DNA from: an uncultured Fidelibacterota bacterium
GTDB lineage: Bacteria; Fidelibacterota; Marinisomatia; Marinisomatales; UBA1611
Direction: 5' to 3'
NCBI GenBank assembly: GCA_937893835.1
Contig: CALCSS010000084.1
Span: 1-10,809 of the forward strand
DNA length: 10,809 nt
The notes under the pieces were generated by a model, which had not been told where the DNA came from, made no database searches, and saw only the letters and a program-made list of their open reading frames with translations. Positions 1 to 7,334 of the stretch are shown one piece after another. The position numbers and the translations under genes were made by a program. Within the stretch, counting starts at the first letter, position 1. Each line of letters begins with the position of its first letter.

Positions 1-2259
1 AATGCTCGATCCATCTTCCACATTCCAACTGACCTCCAACTCAAATGGCCCGACGGAAACCTGACCTCCAGCCTCGACTGATTCATGCGCGATTGCATCT
101 GTGAGGATATTGATCATCGATCCTTGATGCGAAATGGTAAATGATAGGTCACCAGAAGGATCTTGACCTACATTTTCAAATACGGTATAGAAACTACCTG
201 ACTCACCATAATCCAAGACCCCATCATCCCCTCCACTGACAATGAAATCCTCTAGGAGCATGTATGCTCCATCTGGAGCGATAATATTCAGAGTGGTCTC
301 ATAGGGTATCTTATTGTAGGCTGTCACAACAAGGTCAAGCTCGCCTGGAACATCCAATGCAGATTCAAATACAAGATCTATGGACCCTGATTCATCCGTA
401 TGGCCGTAGGCCAAAAGTTGCCCCTCTACTGATACCGCAGCAAGCGCCCCGCTCACACCTGTATCAATGCTTAATTCTGTTGTACCTATAATGATGACCC
501 CAGTGTGACTGACCTCCATCTCAGTTGGAGTATCAGATCGAACTACAACTGAAGGGTCTCCGAACAAGGTCCAGTAGTAGGTCTCGTCATAGCCTTGCGA
601 TCCATAGCTATCGTTCATTTGGTTCATGCCATTGAATGATAGACCACCAAAAGTTCTCTTCGCATTATCAGAGTATGATTCAACAAAAATGGCATTCATC
701 TCATCCTGGCCTTCCATGGGAGGATTCCAGGCCTGATTGACCGTTGACATAAGAGTTGCTATTGCACCAGTAGGCGTTCCATCAGACTCACTGGTCGCAC
801 GAAGCCAGGTCTCAGCGTAACAGGTCCCTTGGTGAAACTCTCCATTTACACAGGCAACAGACCAGATGAAGGGCCACATGCCCCCATTCTCCAAATTATT
901 GACATCAGTATTATTCATAGGACAACCATTGCCCCAGGATCCATTGGAACCATGGCCTGTATAATTAATGATCGATCTCCCTTCATTTATTGCGGCTTCT
1001 CCATCAGCAACTGTACCGTCTGGGTCATACACTTGATCAACCTCATTGTATGTGTAGCCTAATAGGAGATCTCGAATATTATCCATGTGCTCATCATCAT
1101 CTTCACCATCATCACCCGGGCCCTGGTTTGATGCAAAGCCTGAGCCTTTCTTGTACCACTCACCTGTTGGATCTGGGGCCATCTCATATGAAATGGTCCT
1201 GTTGACCATCGTTTCCACGTGCTCACCGGTCTCAGCCGAGAAACGGCCAATGATCAGGTCTGGGTAGTAGTCATCACCTGCAACGAATGTGAGTGAGTTA
1301 TCAGATGGGCTGTTTGACCCTGCTCCATTTGAACGACGGATGGTCTCTATTTGTGCGATGTCTCCTACCAGTAGGACAAATGCGATTCCATTCTCATAGT
1401 ACTGGTCCTCGATAAATTGGGCCATGTCATCCTCATTGCCTATATCTGCAATATCCACCATATCAGTCGGGATGCCCTTGTAGTTCTTCCAATCAACAAA
1501 GGTCTGCATCTCATCCATGAAATCGCCATAGCTGATCACCAGCATCGGGCCCTGTTCACCTAAGACCTCATACCTCTCGTCCTCTGGATAATTGAGAAAA
1601 TGATCTCTATACATATGCTCGAATTCTCTAGAATCTACATTTGGTGGGCGCCGGGTCAAGGCATTGACCTGACTGATCCCATTTTGTTGAATCGAAATAT
1701 CGATCTGTGTAAATATCCTAAGTGTACGTTGAACAGGATTATATTGAATGGGCTGCAATACGATCGTCTGACCTCTGAGTGACCTAAGGATATATGGCTC
1801 CCGTAAAAAAGCGATCTCAGCCGGGTAGAACTCATCTAGCTCATAGGGCTTTCCAAATGTGTATGGGACGGTTGATGGGTCGACATCACGGGTCAGATTA
1901 CCTTTCGATGGTTCAATATCTGATACTTGGATATCTATGAATTGAGTCTCCAAGATCGATAATTCCATATGCCCAAGATCTGGTATGATAATGGAACGAG
2001 CCATTCGGGGTAAATTTGGAGCACCCTGCTCTAGGATAGGTACACCACCAGGGAAGCTGATCCTATTTTTTCCATTCTGGAGTAGTTCATTGGAATAGCC
2101 TTGAAATTGAAAGGATATCTCAATATTATTCTCTGATATCACATTCACATCCCAATCAGGTTCAGTTGGTCGAGTGGCTCCTAGGTCCACCCACTCTGAG
2201 GCAAATAGATTCGCCGTAAGGATGAATACCGCAACCAATAATGTATTATATGATCTCAT
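1..2259 (-). CDS. Secreted gingipain-like cysteine protease (peptidase family C25), C-terminus cut off by the window edge
   Basis: The frame is open without a stop from ATG at 2259 to base 1, giving 753 residues; the rest lies outside the window. Residues 1-20 form a signal peptide (basic MRS start, hydrophobic core, LFA then SEW). Residues about 21-235 resemble the C25 propeptide. The catalytic domain spans about 237-572 and matches Arg-gingipain closely: the catalytic His is His436 in NYTGHGS and the nucleophile is Cys470 in SVACVNGEF, followed by a GTCYAE-like stretch, STVNQAW, GQDEMN, KRTFGG and FGDPS. GDDYYPDL at 328-335 aligns by eye with the gingipain region carrying the S1 acidic residue, so cleavage after Arg or Lys is possible but inferred. 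An Ig-like domain follows (about 575-650), then a module with GVLDYGES. A sorting domain for type IX secretion probably lies beyond the edge. It is separated from the upstream operon by 102 bases. Confidence 0.93.
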   Translation of the reverse strand, partial: MRSYNTLLVAVFILTANLFASEWVDLGATRPTEPDWDVNVISENNIEISFQFQGYSNELLQNGKNRISFPGGVPILEQGAPNLPRMARSIIIPDLGHMELSILETQFIDIQVSDIEPSKGNLTRDVDPSTVPYTFGKPYELDEFYPAEIAFLREPYILRSLRGQTIVLQPIQYNPVQRTLRIFTQIDISIQQNGISQVNALTRRPPNVDSREFEHMYRDHFLNYPEDERYEVLGEQGPMLVISYGDFMDEMQTFVDWKNYKGIPTDMVDIADIGNEDDMAQFIEDQYYENGIAFVLLVGDIAQIETIRRSNGAGSNSPSDNSLTFVAGDDYYPDLIIGRFSAETGEHVETMVNRTISYEMAPDPTGEWYKKGSGFASNQGPGDDGEDDDEHMDNIRDLLLGYTYNEVDQVYDPDGTVADGEAAINEGRSIINYTGHGSNGSWGNGCPMNNTDVNNLENGGMWPFIWSVACVNGEFHQGTCYAETWLRATSESDGTPTGAIATLMSTVNQAWNPPMEGQDEMNAIFVESYSDNAKRTFGGLSFNGMNQMNDSYGSQGYDETYYWTLFGDPSVVVRSDTPTEMEVSHTGVIIIGTTELSIDTGVSGALAAVSVEGQLLAYGHTDESGSIDLVFESALDVPGELDLVVTAYNKIPYETTLNIIAPDGAYMLLEDFIVSGGDDGVLDYGESGSFYTVFENVGQDPSGDLSFTISHQGSMINILTDAIAHESVEAGGQVSVGPFELEVSWNVEDGSSI

Positions 2260-2361
2260 AACGCTAATTTTTGAATTATTATGTTCTCTCTATAAAAACG
2301 TTCTACACGAAGGCATAACTCAATCAACAACCATAAATATAGCCTATTATCACACCCAACT
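2260..2361 (-). promoter_or_regulatory. AT-rich gap, possible promoter for the C25 protease gene
   Basis: This is the longest non-coding gap in the window and the only one big enough for a promoter. Read on the minus strand, CTTG (2366-2363) is followed after 21 bases by TATATTTA (2341-2334), a partial match to the Bacteroidota -33/-7 pattern TTTG-N19 to 21-TAnnTTTG. No good sigma70-type pair and no Shine-Dalgarno sequence was found in front of the ATG at 2259. No convincing rho-independent terminator follows the glycosyltransferase stop either, so the protease could be co-transcribed. The promoter call is weak. Confidence 0.25.
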
Positions 2362-3192
2362 TCAAGCCTTCCATTTCAGCCAGTGTTCTATCTTCTCATT
2401 CACAATGTCCAACTCCTCTGTTCTCTGCCGTTTTGCTAATCCATTGGCATAAATATTTAGCTTATGAACAAGCACCTCTTTGGCGGATCTTGATTGAGAC
2501 CCTGTGAGTGAAGCTGATCCCAGTAGCTTTTCAATTGACTTGATACGATACTGCTCTATCCCACCTCTGACCCTTGAGAGTTGGTCAGAGTGGCCACCGT
2601 ATTTTTTGATCAGTGGTCGATCTAGAAAAAATACAGAAAATTTTGATGTGATACGTAACCACAGGTCATAATCTTCACAGACTCTTAGTGACTCATCAAA
2701 AAGGCCAACACTATCAAAGACCTCTTTTTTGATCAACACAGATGAGGGTGATACCCTACAGATATCAAGACACTTCTCAAATATCTCGCCGCCATACTTT
2801 TGATGCTTTTTCATTTGATTGACACGGACTCCATTTCTGATCCAGATCTCATTTGTATGACAAAATCTTGTCCCTGGACCTTCTACGATAGATCTTTCCT
2901 GCTCCTCTAGTTTTTTCGGCATCCATTCATCGTCTGAATCCAAAAACGCGACCCAAGAACCAGCCGAGGCCTTGATCCCTTTATTTCTTGCTCTACTGAC
3001 CCCAGAGTTGGATTGGCGAATATATTTTATTGATGGATGGGAGCCCAGTAGCCACTCTCTAGTACCATCGGATGACCCATCATCAACGACAATGATCTCA
3101 AGAGGTTTACGGGTCTGACCCTCTACAGATTCAATTGCTCTTTTTAGGAGATGTTTTCTATTGAAAGTAGGAATGACAACAGAGATATTCAA
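2362..3192 (-). CDS. Family 2 glycosyltransferase (GT-A fold)
   Basis: A 276-residue inverting glycosyltransferase that would transfer a sugar from a nucleotide-sugar donor to a glycan or lipid-linked acceptor at the cytoplasmic face. The N-terminus NISVVIPTFNR is the classic GT2 beta-strand start. VVDDGSSDGT (35-44) holds the nucleotide-binding aspartates, FLDSDDEW (83-90) holds the metal-binding DxD-type motif, and CEDYDLWLR (172-180) supplies the ED motif usually assigned as catalytic base. GGHSDQLS (199-206) is a C-terminal motif seen in many bacterial GT2 enzymes. No membrane segment is present. The start is TTG; no ATG or GTG lies between it and the preceding in-frame stop, and starting there gives the family's normal N-terminus. 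The gap to the beta-galactosidase is 18 bases. The donor and acceptor are unknown; a biosynthetic enzyme closing a catabolic operon is unusual. Confidence 0.92.
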   Translation of the reverse strand: MNISVVIPTFNRKHLLKRAIESVEGQTRKPLEIIVVDDGSSDGTREWLLGSHPSIKYIRQSNSGVSRARNKGIKASAGSWVAFLDSDDEWMPKKLEEQERSIVEGPGTRFCHTNEIWIRNGVRVNQMKKHQKYGGEIFEKCLDICRVSPSSVLIKKEVFDSVGLFDESLRVCEDYDLWLRITSKFSVFFLDRPLIKKYGGHSDQLSRVRGGIEQYRIKSIEKLLGSASLTGSQSRSAKEVLVHKLNIYANGLAKRQRTEELDIVNEKIEHWLKWKA

Positions 3193-3202
3193 AAAAAGGA
3201 TA

Positions 3203-3208
3203 CCCCCT
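3203..3208 (-). promoter_or_regulatory. Candidate ribosome binding site for the glycosyltransferase TTG start
   Basis: On the minus strand AGGGGG sits 10 bases before the TTG at 3192, inside the 18-base gap after the beta-galactosidase stop. It is only a partial match to AGGAGG, but it supports initiation at the TTG, which has no ATG competitor. Confidence 0.35.
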
Positions 3209-3210
3209 AT

Positions 3211-6200
3211 TTATTGAAAGAGGTGATGTCCATATATCTCTGAGGGGTCATCATTGGGGTCAAGGGGATATATCATGAATTGATATATATAGTTTTTTGG
3301 TTCTATCTGATATTTGGCCAAAGGCTGAGCTCCCCAACTATCCTCACCACCAACGCCCATTTGCAAGTGGTCTATGTCAAGATGAATAATATCATTCTCT
3401 TTAAGGTCTGTGGTATGCATTCCTTTTTTTTGTCTTCTTGCATTCATTATACCATCTGGTCGATCTCTCATGAATCCATCATCATAGTCCTCTGGAACAA
3501 AGTGACTGGCGTTGAATGAAAGTAACCCTGTGATCATGATTCCATGACCCATGTCATTCCTTAGTGTTGCCCACCTCACATCGGTCTTGTTACCGTTCTC
3601 TTGTGGACGAACATATGGGTGATATTGTTCTGATACCTTCCCAGAGAAAATATCAACTCTGGAACTTGCCTTACGATCCCAATAACTCTCATGCGGCCCG
3701 TTACCAAACCAAGTGAGATCGTCATACTCATTTGGTATGGTCATTCTCATTCCAAATTTTGGTAGGTTGGGCAGATTTTTCTGAGCTGGTTCAATTCTGT
3801 GAGTGACAATGATCCTCCCATCTCCATAGATATTGTAACTTATTTCTCCTGAAGAGGCGATGTCTGGATACTGAACTGAAACACGTACTCCAACAAAGGT
3901 ATTACCCTCAATGACCTTGATCTGAGATAGGGTCTGGTTCTCTGATGCCCTCTTCCAAATGCTAGACCGCTTGGCCATATTGTTTCCATAGTCATTGTCA
4001 GTGGGAATTCTCCAAAAATTGGGTGTTGGACCCTCAACGATGTGGTCATTACCATTGGCAACCAATGACACAATGGTCCCCGTCTTCTTTGAGATCACAA
4101 CTCTGAGGTCTTTTGCCTTTATCTCAACTCTCTCATCAGAGTCGATCACACTATCAATTGGAGGTGTATTATCATCAATTGAGGGGCGGGAGTCTCTTGA
4201 CGATCTGAGTATGGTCTGGTAATTCACCAGTGGCAGCTGCTCCCAGGCCACAAGATGTCCTGCGTCCAACAATCCTGTTTTATTCTTCAGTCTGAACTCG
4301 ATCTCCAAAAAGTATTCTTTTAGTGGCTCCATGACAAGATCTCTCACAGGAACTTTTACATGACGACTTTCTTGAGGCATCATACCTAGGTTGCCAAGTA
4401 TACCAGATCGAATCGTGCTCCCGTCTGATCTCAATTTCCATTTTATGATATACTCGTCTGAATTTGTGAAAAAATTCTCATTCTTTATCTTGATAAGAAA
4501 TTCATTTAGGCCAACAGGTTCAACCAGAAAATTCTGATAGACCTTTCGAACCTCATGTAAATGTGGATTCGGTCTCCGATCTGGTTGTACAAGACCATTG
4601 ATCAAAAAATTACCATCGCTCGGTGTATCTGGTGGACCAAAGTCCCCACCATATCCAAAATAGGTCTCTCCATTCTCTGATGTTTTTTCCAAGCCTTGAT
4701 CTACCCAGTCCCAGATACAACCTCCCTGTAGTTGAGGCTCTTTTCGTATCAGGCTCCAATAATCTTCCATACCACCAAGGCTATTGCCCATTGCATGCAT
4801 GTACTCACACATTATGAGAGGCCTCGTATGCCTATCCTTTGCCCATCTGCTCAACCATTTCACACCAGGATACATTGGTGAATAGACATCCACATGGTCC
4901 TGATCTCCTGCCCTCTCATAGTGAACGGGCCTTGACGGGTCTCGCTGACGAATCCAATCAGAGCAAGATACAAAATTGACACCATCACCACCTTCATTGC
5001 CCATGGACCACATGATTATGGATGGATGGTTCTTGTCACGCTCTACCATTCTCTGAATTCTGGTTAGATGTGCGATCTCCCACTGTGGATCATTTCCAAG
5101 GGTCCTATCAGGGTGGTAGCCCATTCCATGGCTCTCGATGTTCGCCTCATCGATCACATAGAGGCCGTATCGATCACATAGATCATACCAATAGGGGTCC
5201 GTAGGATAGTGACTGGTACGTACTGTATTAATATTGTACTCTTTCATCAATTTGATGTCTCTCTCCATCAGTTCCTTGCTTATGACATGACCGGTCAACG
5301 GATCATGCTCGTGCCTATTCACGCCCTTGATCAGAACAGGCTGACCATTAACAAGGAATTGTCCATTTTTTACCTCAATGGTACGAAAACCGATCTGCTC
5401 GCTTGTGCTTGCGATCGTACGCATCCCCTTCTTCAGTGTCACCACAAGCTGATATAGATGCGGCTTCTCAGCCGTCCAATGGTCCACATCCGATATGTAT
5501 TTATACACCTCATGCTTGATCCGAGATCTTGGTTGCATATTCACATCATCTTTCTTTCTGAGTATGCGTTTACCCTTTGGGCCAAACAATTCAACAAGCA
5601 CGGATACGAGCTCCCTTTTATTGGTCCCATTAACAATATCCATGTCCACTTGTAACTTTCCATCTTGAAAAGACTCGTCCAGCGGTGTCTTGGCCCAGAG
5701 ATCAGCGACCCTTATCCTAGGCTCAGCAAATAGGCTTACGTCCCTCTCAATACCACTGATACGCCAAAAATCCTGGCACTCCAAATAGGTTCCATCAGAC
5801 CATCGGTAGACCTCTAGAGCGACCAGGTTATTTCCCGTTTTGACATACTCAGTAATATCAAACTCCGCAGGAAGTTTGCTTCCTTGGCTATAACCAACCT
5901 GATGACCATTGACCCAAATAAAGAACGCAGACTTGACCGCTCCGAAATGAATGATGATATCGCGACCTTCCCAGCCTGAGGGGATCGTGAATTCTTTTCG
6001 ATAGGAACCTACGGGGTTATATCCTTCTGGTATTCTTGGTGGATCGGGATCATAGGAGAACTCGTATGGATGATTTAAATAGATAGGGACACCGTAGCCA
6101 TTCAACTCCCAATTGGATGGTACATCTATGTCACTCCAATCAACATCATCAAAATCCGTTCTGAAAAAATCAATTGGCCTATCAGATGGGTCCCTGACCC

Positions 6201-6423
6201 AATTGAATTTCCAATGCCCATTCAGTGATCTGAAATACCTGGAACGGGACGGATCATCAGATATCGAAAGTTGTCTGGATTCAAAGTTGAACAATGTAGC
6301 CCTTGCAGGCATCTTACCGATCTCTACAATGGATGGGTCTTGTATCTCAGAGGGAATATTTGATGATAGGGCCATATCTAGAGCGAGGGTCAATATCAGG
6401 GCCTTGATACAAAGGGATCTCAT
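3211..6423 (-). CDS. lacZ: Exported beta-galactosidase, glycoside hydrolase family 2 (LacZ type)
   Basis: Hydrolyses terminal beta-D-galactosides with retention. Starting at ATG 6423 it is 1070 residues, close to LacZ of E. coli. That start gives a signal peptide, MRSLCIKALILTLALDMALS, and leaves 7 bases after the upstream gene; an ATG at 6462 would add 13 polar residues, hide the signal and overlap the upstream gene by 32 bases. Domains in order: sugar-binding jelly roll (about 55-245), Ig-like (about 250-350), TIM barrel (about 355-640) and Bgal_small_N (about 755-1065). Motifs include IKGVNRHEHDP, the acid/base Glu477 in SMGNEGG, and the nucleophile Glu540 in CEYMHAMGNSLGG. MGVGGEDSWGAQP near the end matches the LacZ segment bearing the substrate-stacking Trp. 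Export, to the periplasm or surface, is inferred. The true substrate could be another beta-galactoside than lactose. Confidence 0.95.
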   Translation of the reverse strand: MRSLCIKALILTLALDMALSSNIPSEIQDPSIVEIGKMPARATLFNFESRQLSISDDPSRSRYFRSLNGHWKFNWVRDPSDRPIDFFRTDFDDVDWSDIDVPSNWELNGYGVPIYLNHPYEFSYDPDPPRIPEGYNPVGSYRKEFTIPSGWEGRDIIIHFGAVKSAFFIWVNGHQVGYSQGSKLPAEFDITEYVKTGNNLVALEVYRWSDGTYLECQDFWRISGIERDVSLFAEPRIRVADLWAKTPLDESFQDGKLQVDMDIVNGTNKRELVSVLVELFGPKGKRILRKKDDVNMQPRSRIKHEVYKYISDVDHWTAEKPHLYQLVVTLKKGMRTIASTSEQIGFRTIEVKNGQFLVNGQPVLIKGVNRHEHDPLTGHVISKELMERDIKLMKEYNINTVRTSHYPTDPYWYDLCDRYGLYVIDEANIESHGMGYHPDRTLGNDPQWEIAHLTRIQRMVERDKNHPSIIMWSMGNEGGDGVNFVSCSDWIRQRDPSRPVHYERAGDQDHVDVYSPMYPGVKWLSRWAKDRHTRPLIMCEYMHAMGNSLGGMEDYWSLIRKEPQLQGGCIWDWVDQGLEKTSENGETYFGYGGDFGPPDTPSDGNFLINGLVQPDRRPNPHLHEVRKVYQNFLVEPVGLNEFLIKIKNENFFTNSDEYIIKWKLRSDGSTIRSGILGNLGMMPQESRHVKVPVRDLVMEPLKEYFLEIEFRLKNKTGLLDAGHLVAWEQLPLVNYQTILRSSRDSRPSIDDNTPPIDSVIDSDERVEIKAKDLRVVISKKTGTIVSLVANGNDHIVEGPTPNFWRIPTDNDYGNNMAKRSSIWKRASENQTLSQIKVIEGNTFVGVRVSVQYPDIASSGEISYNIYGDGRIIVTHRIEPAQKNLPNLPKFGMRMTIPNEYDDLTWFGNGPHESYWDRKASSRVDIFSGKVSEQYHPYVRPQENGNKTDVRWATLRNDMGHGIMITGLLSFNASHFVPEDYDDGFMRDRPDGIMNARRQKKGMHTTDLKENDIIHLDIDHLQMGVGGEDSWGAQPLAKYQIEPKNYIYQFMIYPLDPNDDPSEIYGHHLFQ
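3424..3431 (-). other. A8 homopolymer in the beta-galactosidase coding strand
   Basis: Eight adenines in a row on the coding strand (codons CAA AAA AAA) in the C-terminal domain, encoding RQKKG. The reading frame is intact on both sides, because the conserved MGVGGEDSWGA stretch follows downstream. Such tracts can cause polymerase slippage or assembly errors, but nothing shows that it is functional. Confidence 0.3.
5149..5181. repeat. 13-base direct repeat, 20-base period, inside the beta-galactosidase gene
   Basis: ATCGATCACATAG occurs at 5149-5161 and again at 5169-5181. On the coding strand the two copies are read in different frames, one as part of LCDRY and the other as part of YVIDE, in the conserved LacZ barrel segment. 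Both fit the protein family well, so this is most likely coincidence of codon choice rather than a duplication. Confidence 0.6.
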
Positions 6424-6430
6424 CTTATCA

Positions 6431-7312
6431 TCAGAATAATCTATCAGGATATGCTCCCTCATCTATTAGGTCTTGCACCTGCTCAATGACATATGGCTTG
6501 TCCTCCTTGTATGTCACACCAAACCAACTCGAGCCCGTTCTCAGAACTTTTACATTTTTTGTTTCAGTCTGTATCAGTGCATTTATCACCGACGGGATCA
6601 AGAACTCACTCTTCATTTCCTCGCCCTCGTTTTCAAGAAAATCCTCAAACATGGATCTCAAATGACCAAAGAGATCTGGTGTGAACCCCCATACATTCAT
6701 GGACACAGGCTCGGTACCATCAAGTTCAATGTCACGATCTGACGACACGCCCCCACCAATCCTTTTTAGTTCCCCGGTCTCAATGACGGTAGCCAAAAGG
6801 TCATTATCTACAGTACAGAGTCCTCGGGTCACTCCTCCAAAATCAGATAGGGTATTACCCAACTCAAAGGCCACCATTGAAAATGAGTCTCCACCATTGT
6901 GGTAGTAGTCTGCAACGATCTCGTATGACTCAAGACCATAAAAATCGTCACCATTTATGGCAACAAATGGCTCATTGATAAGTCCCGCTGCGGTAAGAAT
7001 GGCGTGACCCGTACCCCAAGGCTTTAGTCGACCCTCGGGACATTTGAAATCATTCGGAAGGTCGTTTAGCTCTTGAAAGGCGAATTCAACTTTGATACTC
7101 CCTTCATATTTATCAGTGATCTGGGACCGAAACTCTACCTCAAATTCTCTTCTGATTATAAATACGACCTTACTAAACCCAGCCCGGATGGCATCGTATA
7201 CAGAATAATCAATGATCGTCTCACCATTTGGTCCTACCGGGTCTAATTGTTTAAGGCCTCCATAACGAGACCCCATCCCTGCCGCCATGATAAGGAGTGT
7301 AATATCTTTCAT
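6431..7312 (-). CDS. Sugar-1-phosphate nucleotidylyltransferase-like protein (NDP-sugar pyrophosphorylase family)
   Basis: A 293-residue cytoplasmic enzyme of the NTP_transferase fold, expected to join a sugar 1-phosphate and an NTP into an NDP-sugar and pyrophosphate. The N-terminal signature AAGMGSRYGGLK (10-21) carries the G-x-G-S-R...K nucleotide-binding loop. GTGHA (100-104) and NGDDFYG (120-126) match the base-binding and metal-binding segments of UDP-glucose pyrophosphorylases. SMNVWGF (204-210) and WFGVTYKEDKP (263-273) belong to a subfamily common in Bacteroidota and usually left without a precise name. The start ATG at 7312 has a good AGGA upstream. It lies 22 bases after the sugar kinase gene and 7 bases before the beta-galactosidase, so UDP-galactose or UDP-GalNAc synthesis is a reasonable inference. 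No acyltransferase or hexapeptide domain is fused to it. The nucleotide and sugar preferences are not readable from sequence. Confidence 0.85.
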   Translation of the reverse strand: MKDITLLIMAAGMGSRYGGLKQLDPVGPNGETIIDYSVYDAIRAGFSKVVFIIRREFEVEFRSQITDKYEGSIKVEFAFQELNDLPNDFKCPEGRLKPWGTGHAILTAAGLINEPFVAINGDDFYGLESYEIVADYYHNGGDSFSMVAFELGNTLSDFGGVTRGLCTVDNDLLATVIETGELKRIGGGVSSDRDIELDGTEPVSMNVWGFTPDLFGHLRSMFEDFLENEGEEMKSEFLIPSVINALIQTETKNVKVLRTGSSWFGVTYKEDKPYVIEQVQDLIDEGAYPDRLF

Positions 7313-7318
7313 CTCAAT

Positions 7319-7325
7319 CTTTCCT
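7319..7325 (-). promoter_or_regulatory. Ribosome binding site of the nucleotidylyltransferase gene
   Basis: AGGAAAG on the minus strand, with AGGA ending 9 bases before the ATG at 7312, in the 22-base gap after the kinase stop. It is the clearest Shine-Dalgarno-like sequence in the window and supports this start. Confidence 0.5.
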
Positions 7326-7334
7326 GTAATTATC

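Noticed and set aside
1085..1116. Run of CAT/ATC triplets as a simple repeat or array
   Set aside because: It is short and imperfect, and it encodes the acidic stretch of the C25 catalytic domain, in a region where gingipains are also acidic.
2290..2312. Possible rho-independent terminator after the GT2 gene (minus strand, TTC-GTGTA-GAA, two bases, then TTTTT)
   Set aside because: The stem is only three base pairs, too weak to support a terminator.
2174..2452. 92-codon plus-strand frame spanning the intergenic gap
   Set aside because: It runs antisense to the protease start and the glycosyltransferase end, and the translation looks like random composition.
3193..3213. Stop-codon readthrough fusing the beta-galactosidase to the glycosyltransferase
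   Set aside because: The frames agree, but both proteins are full length with normal termini, and no readthrough context was recognised; an ordinary operon junction is simpler.
6113..6439. 108-codon open frame on the plus strand
   Set aside because: Fully antisense to the N-terminal part of the beta-galactosidase, with no family resemblance.
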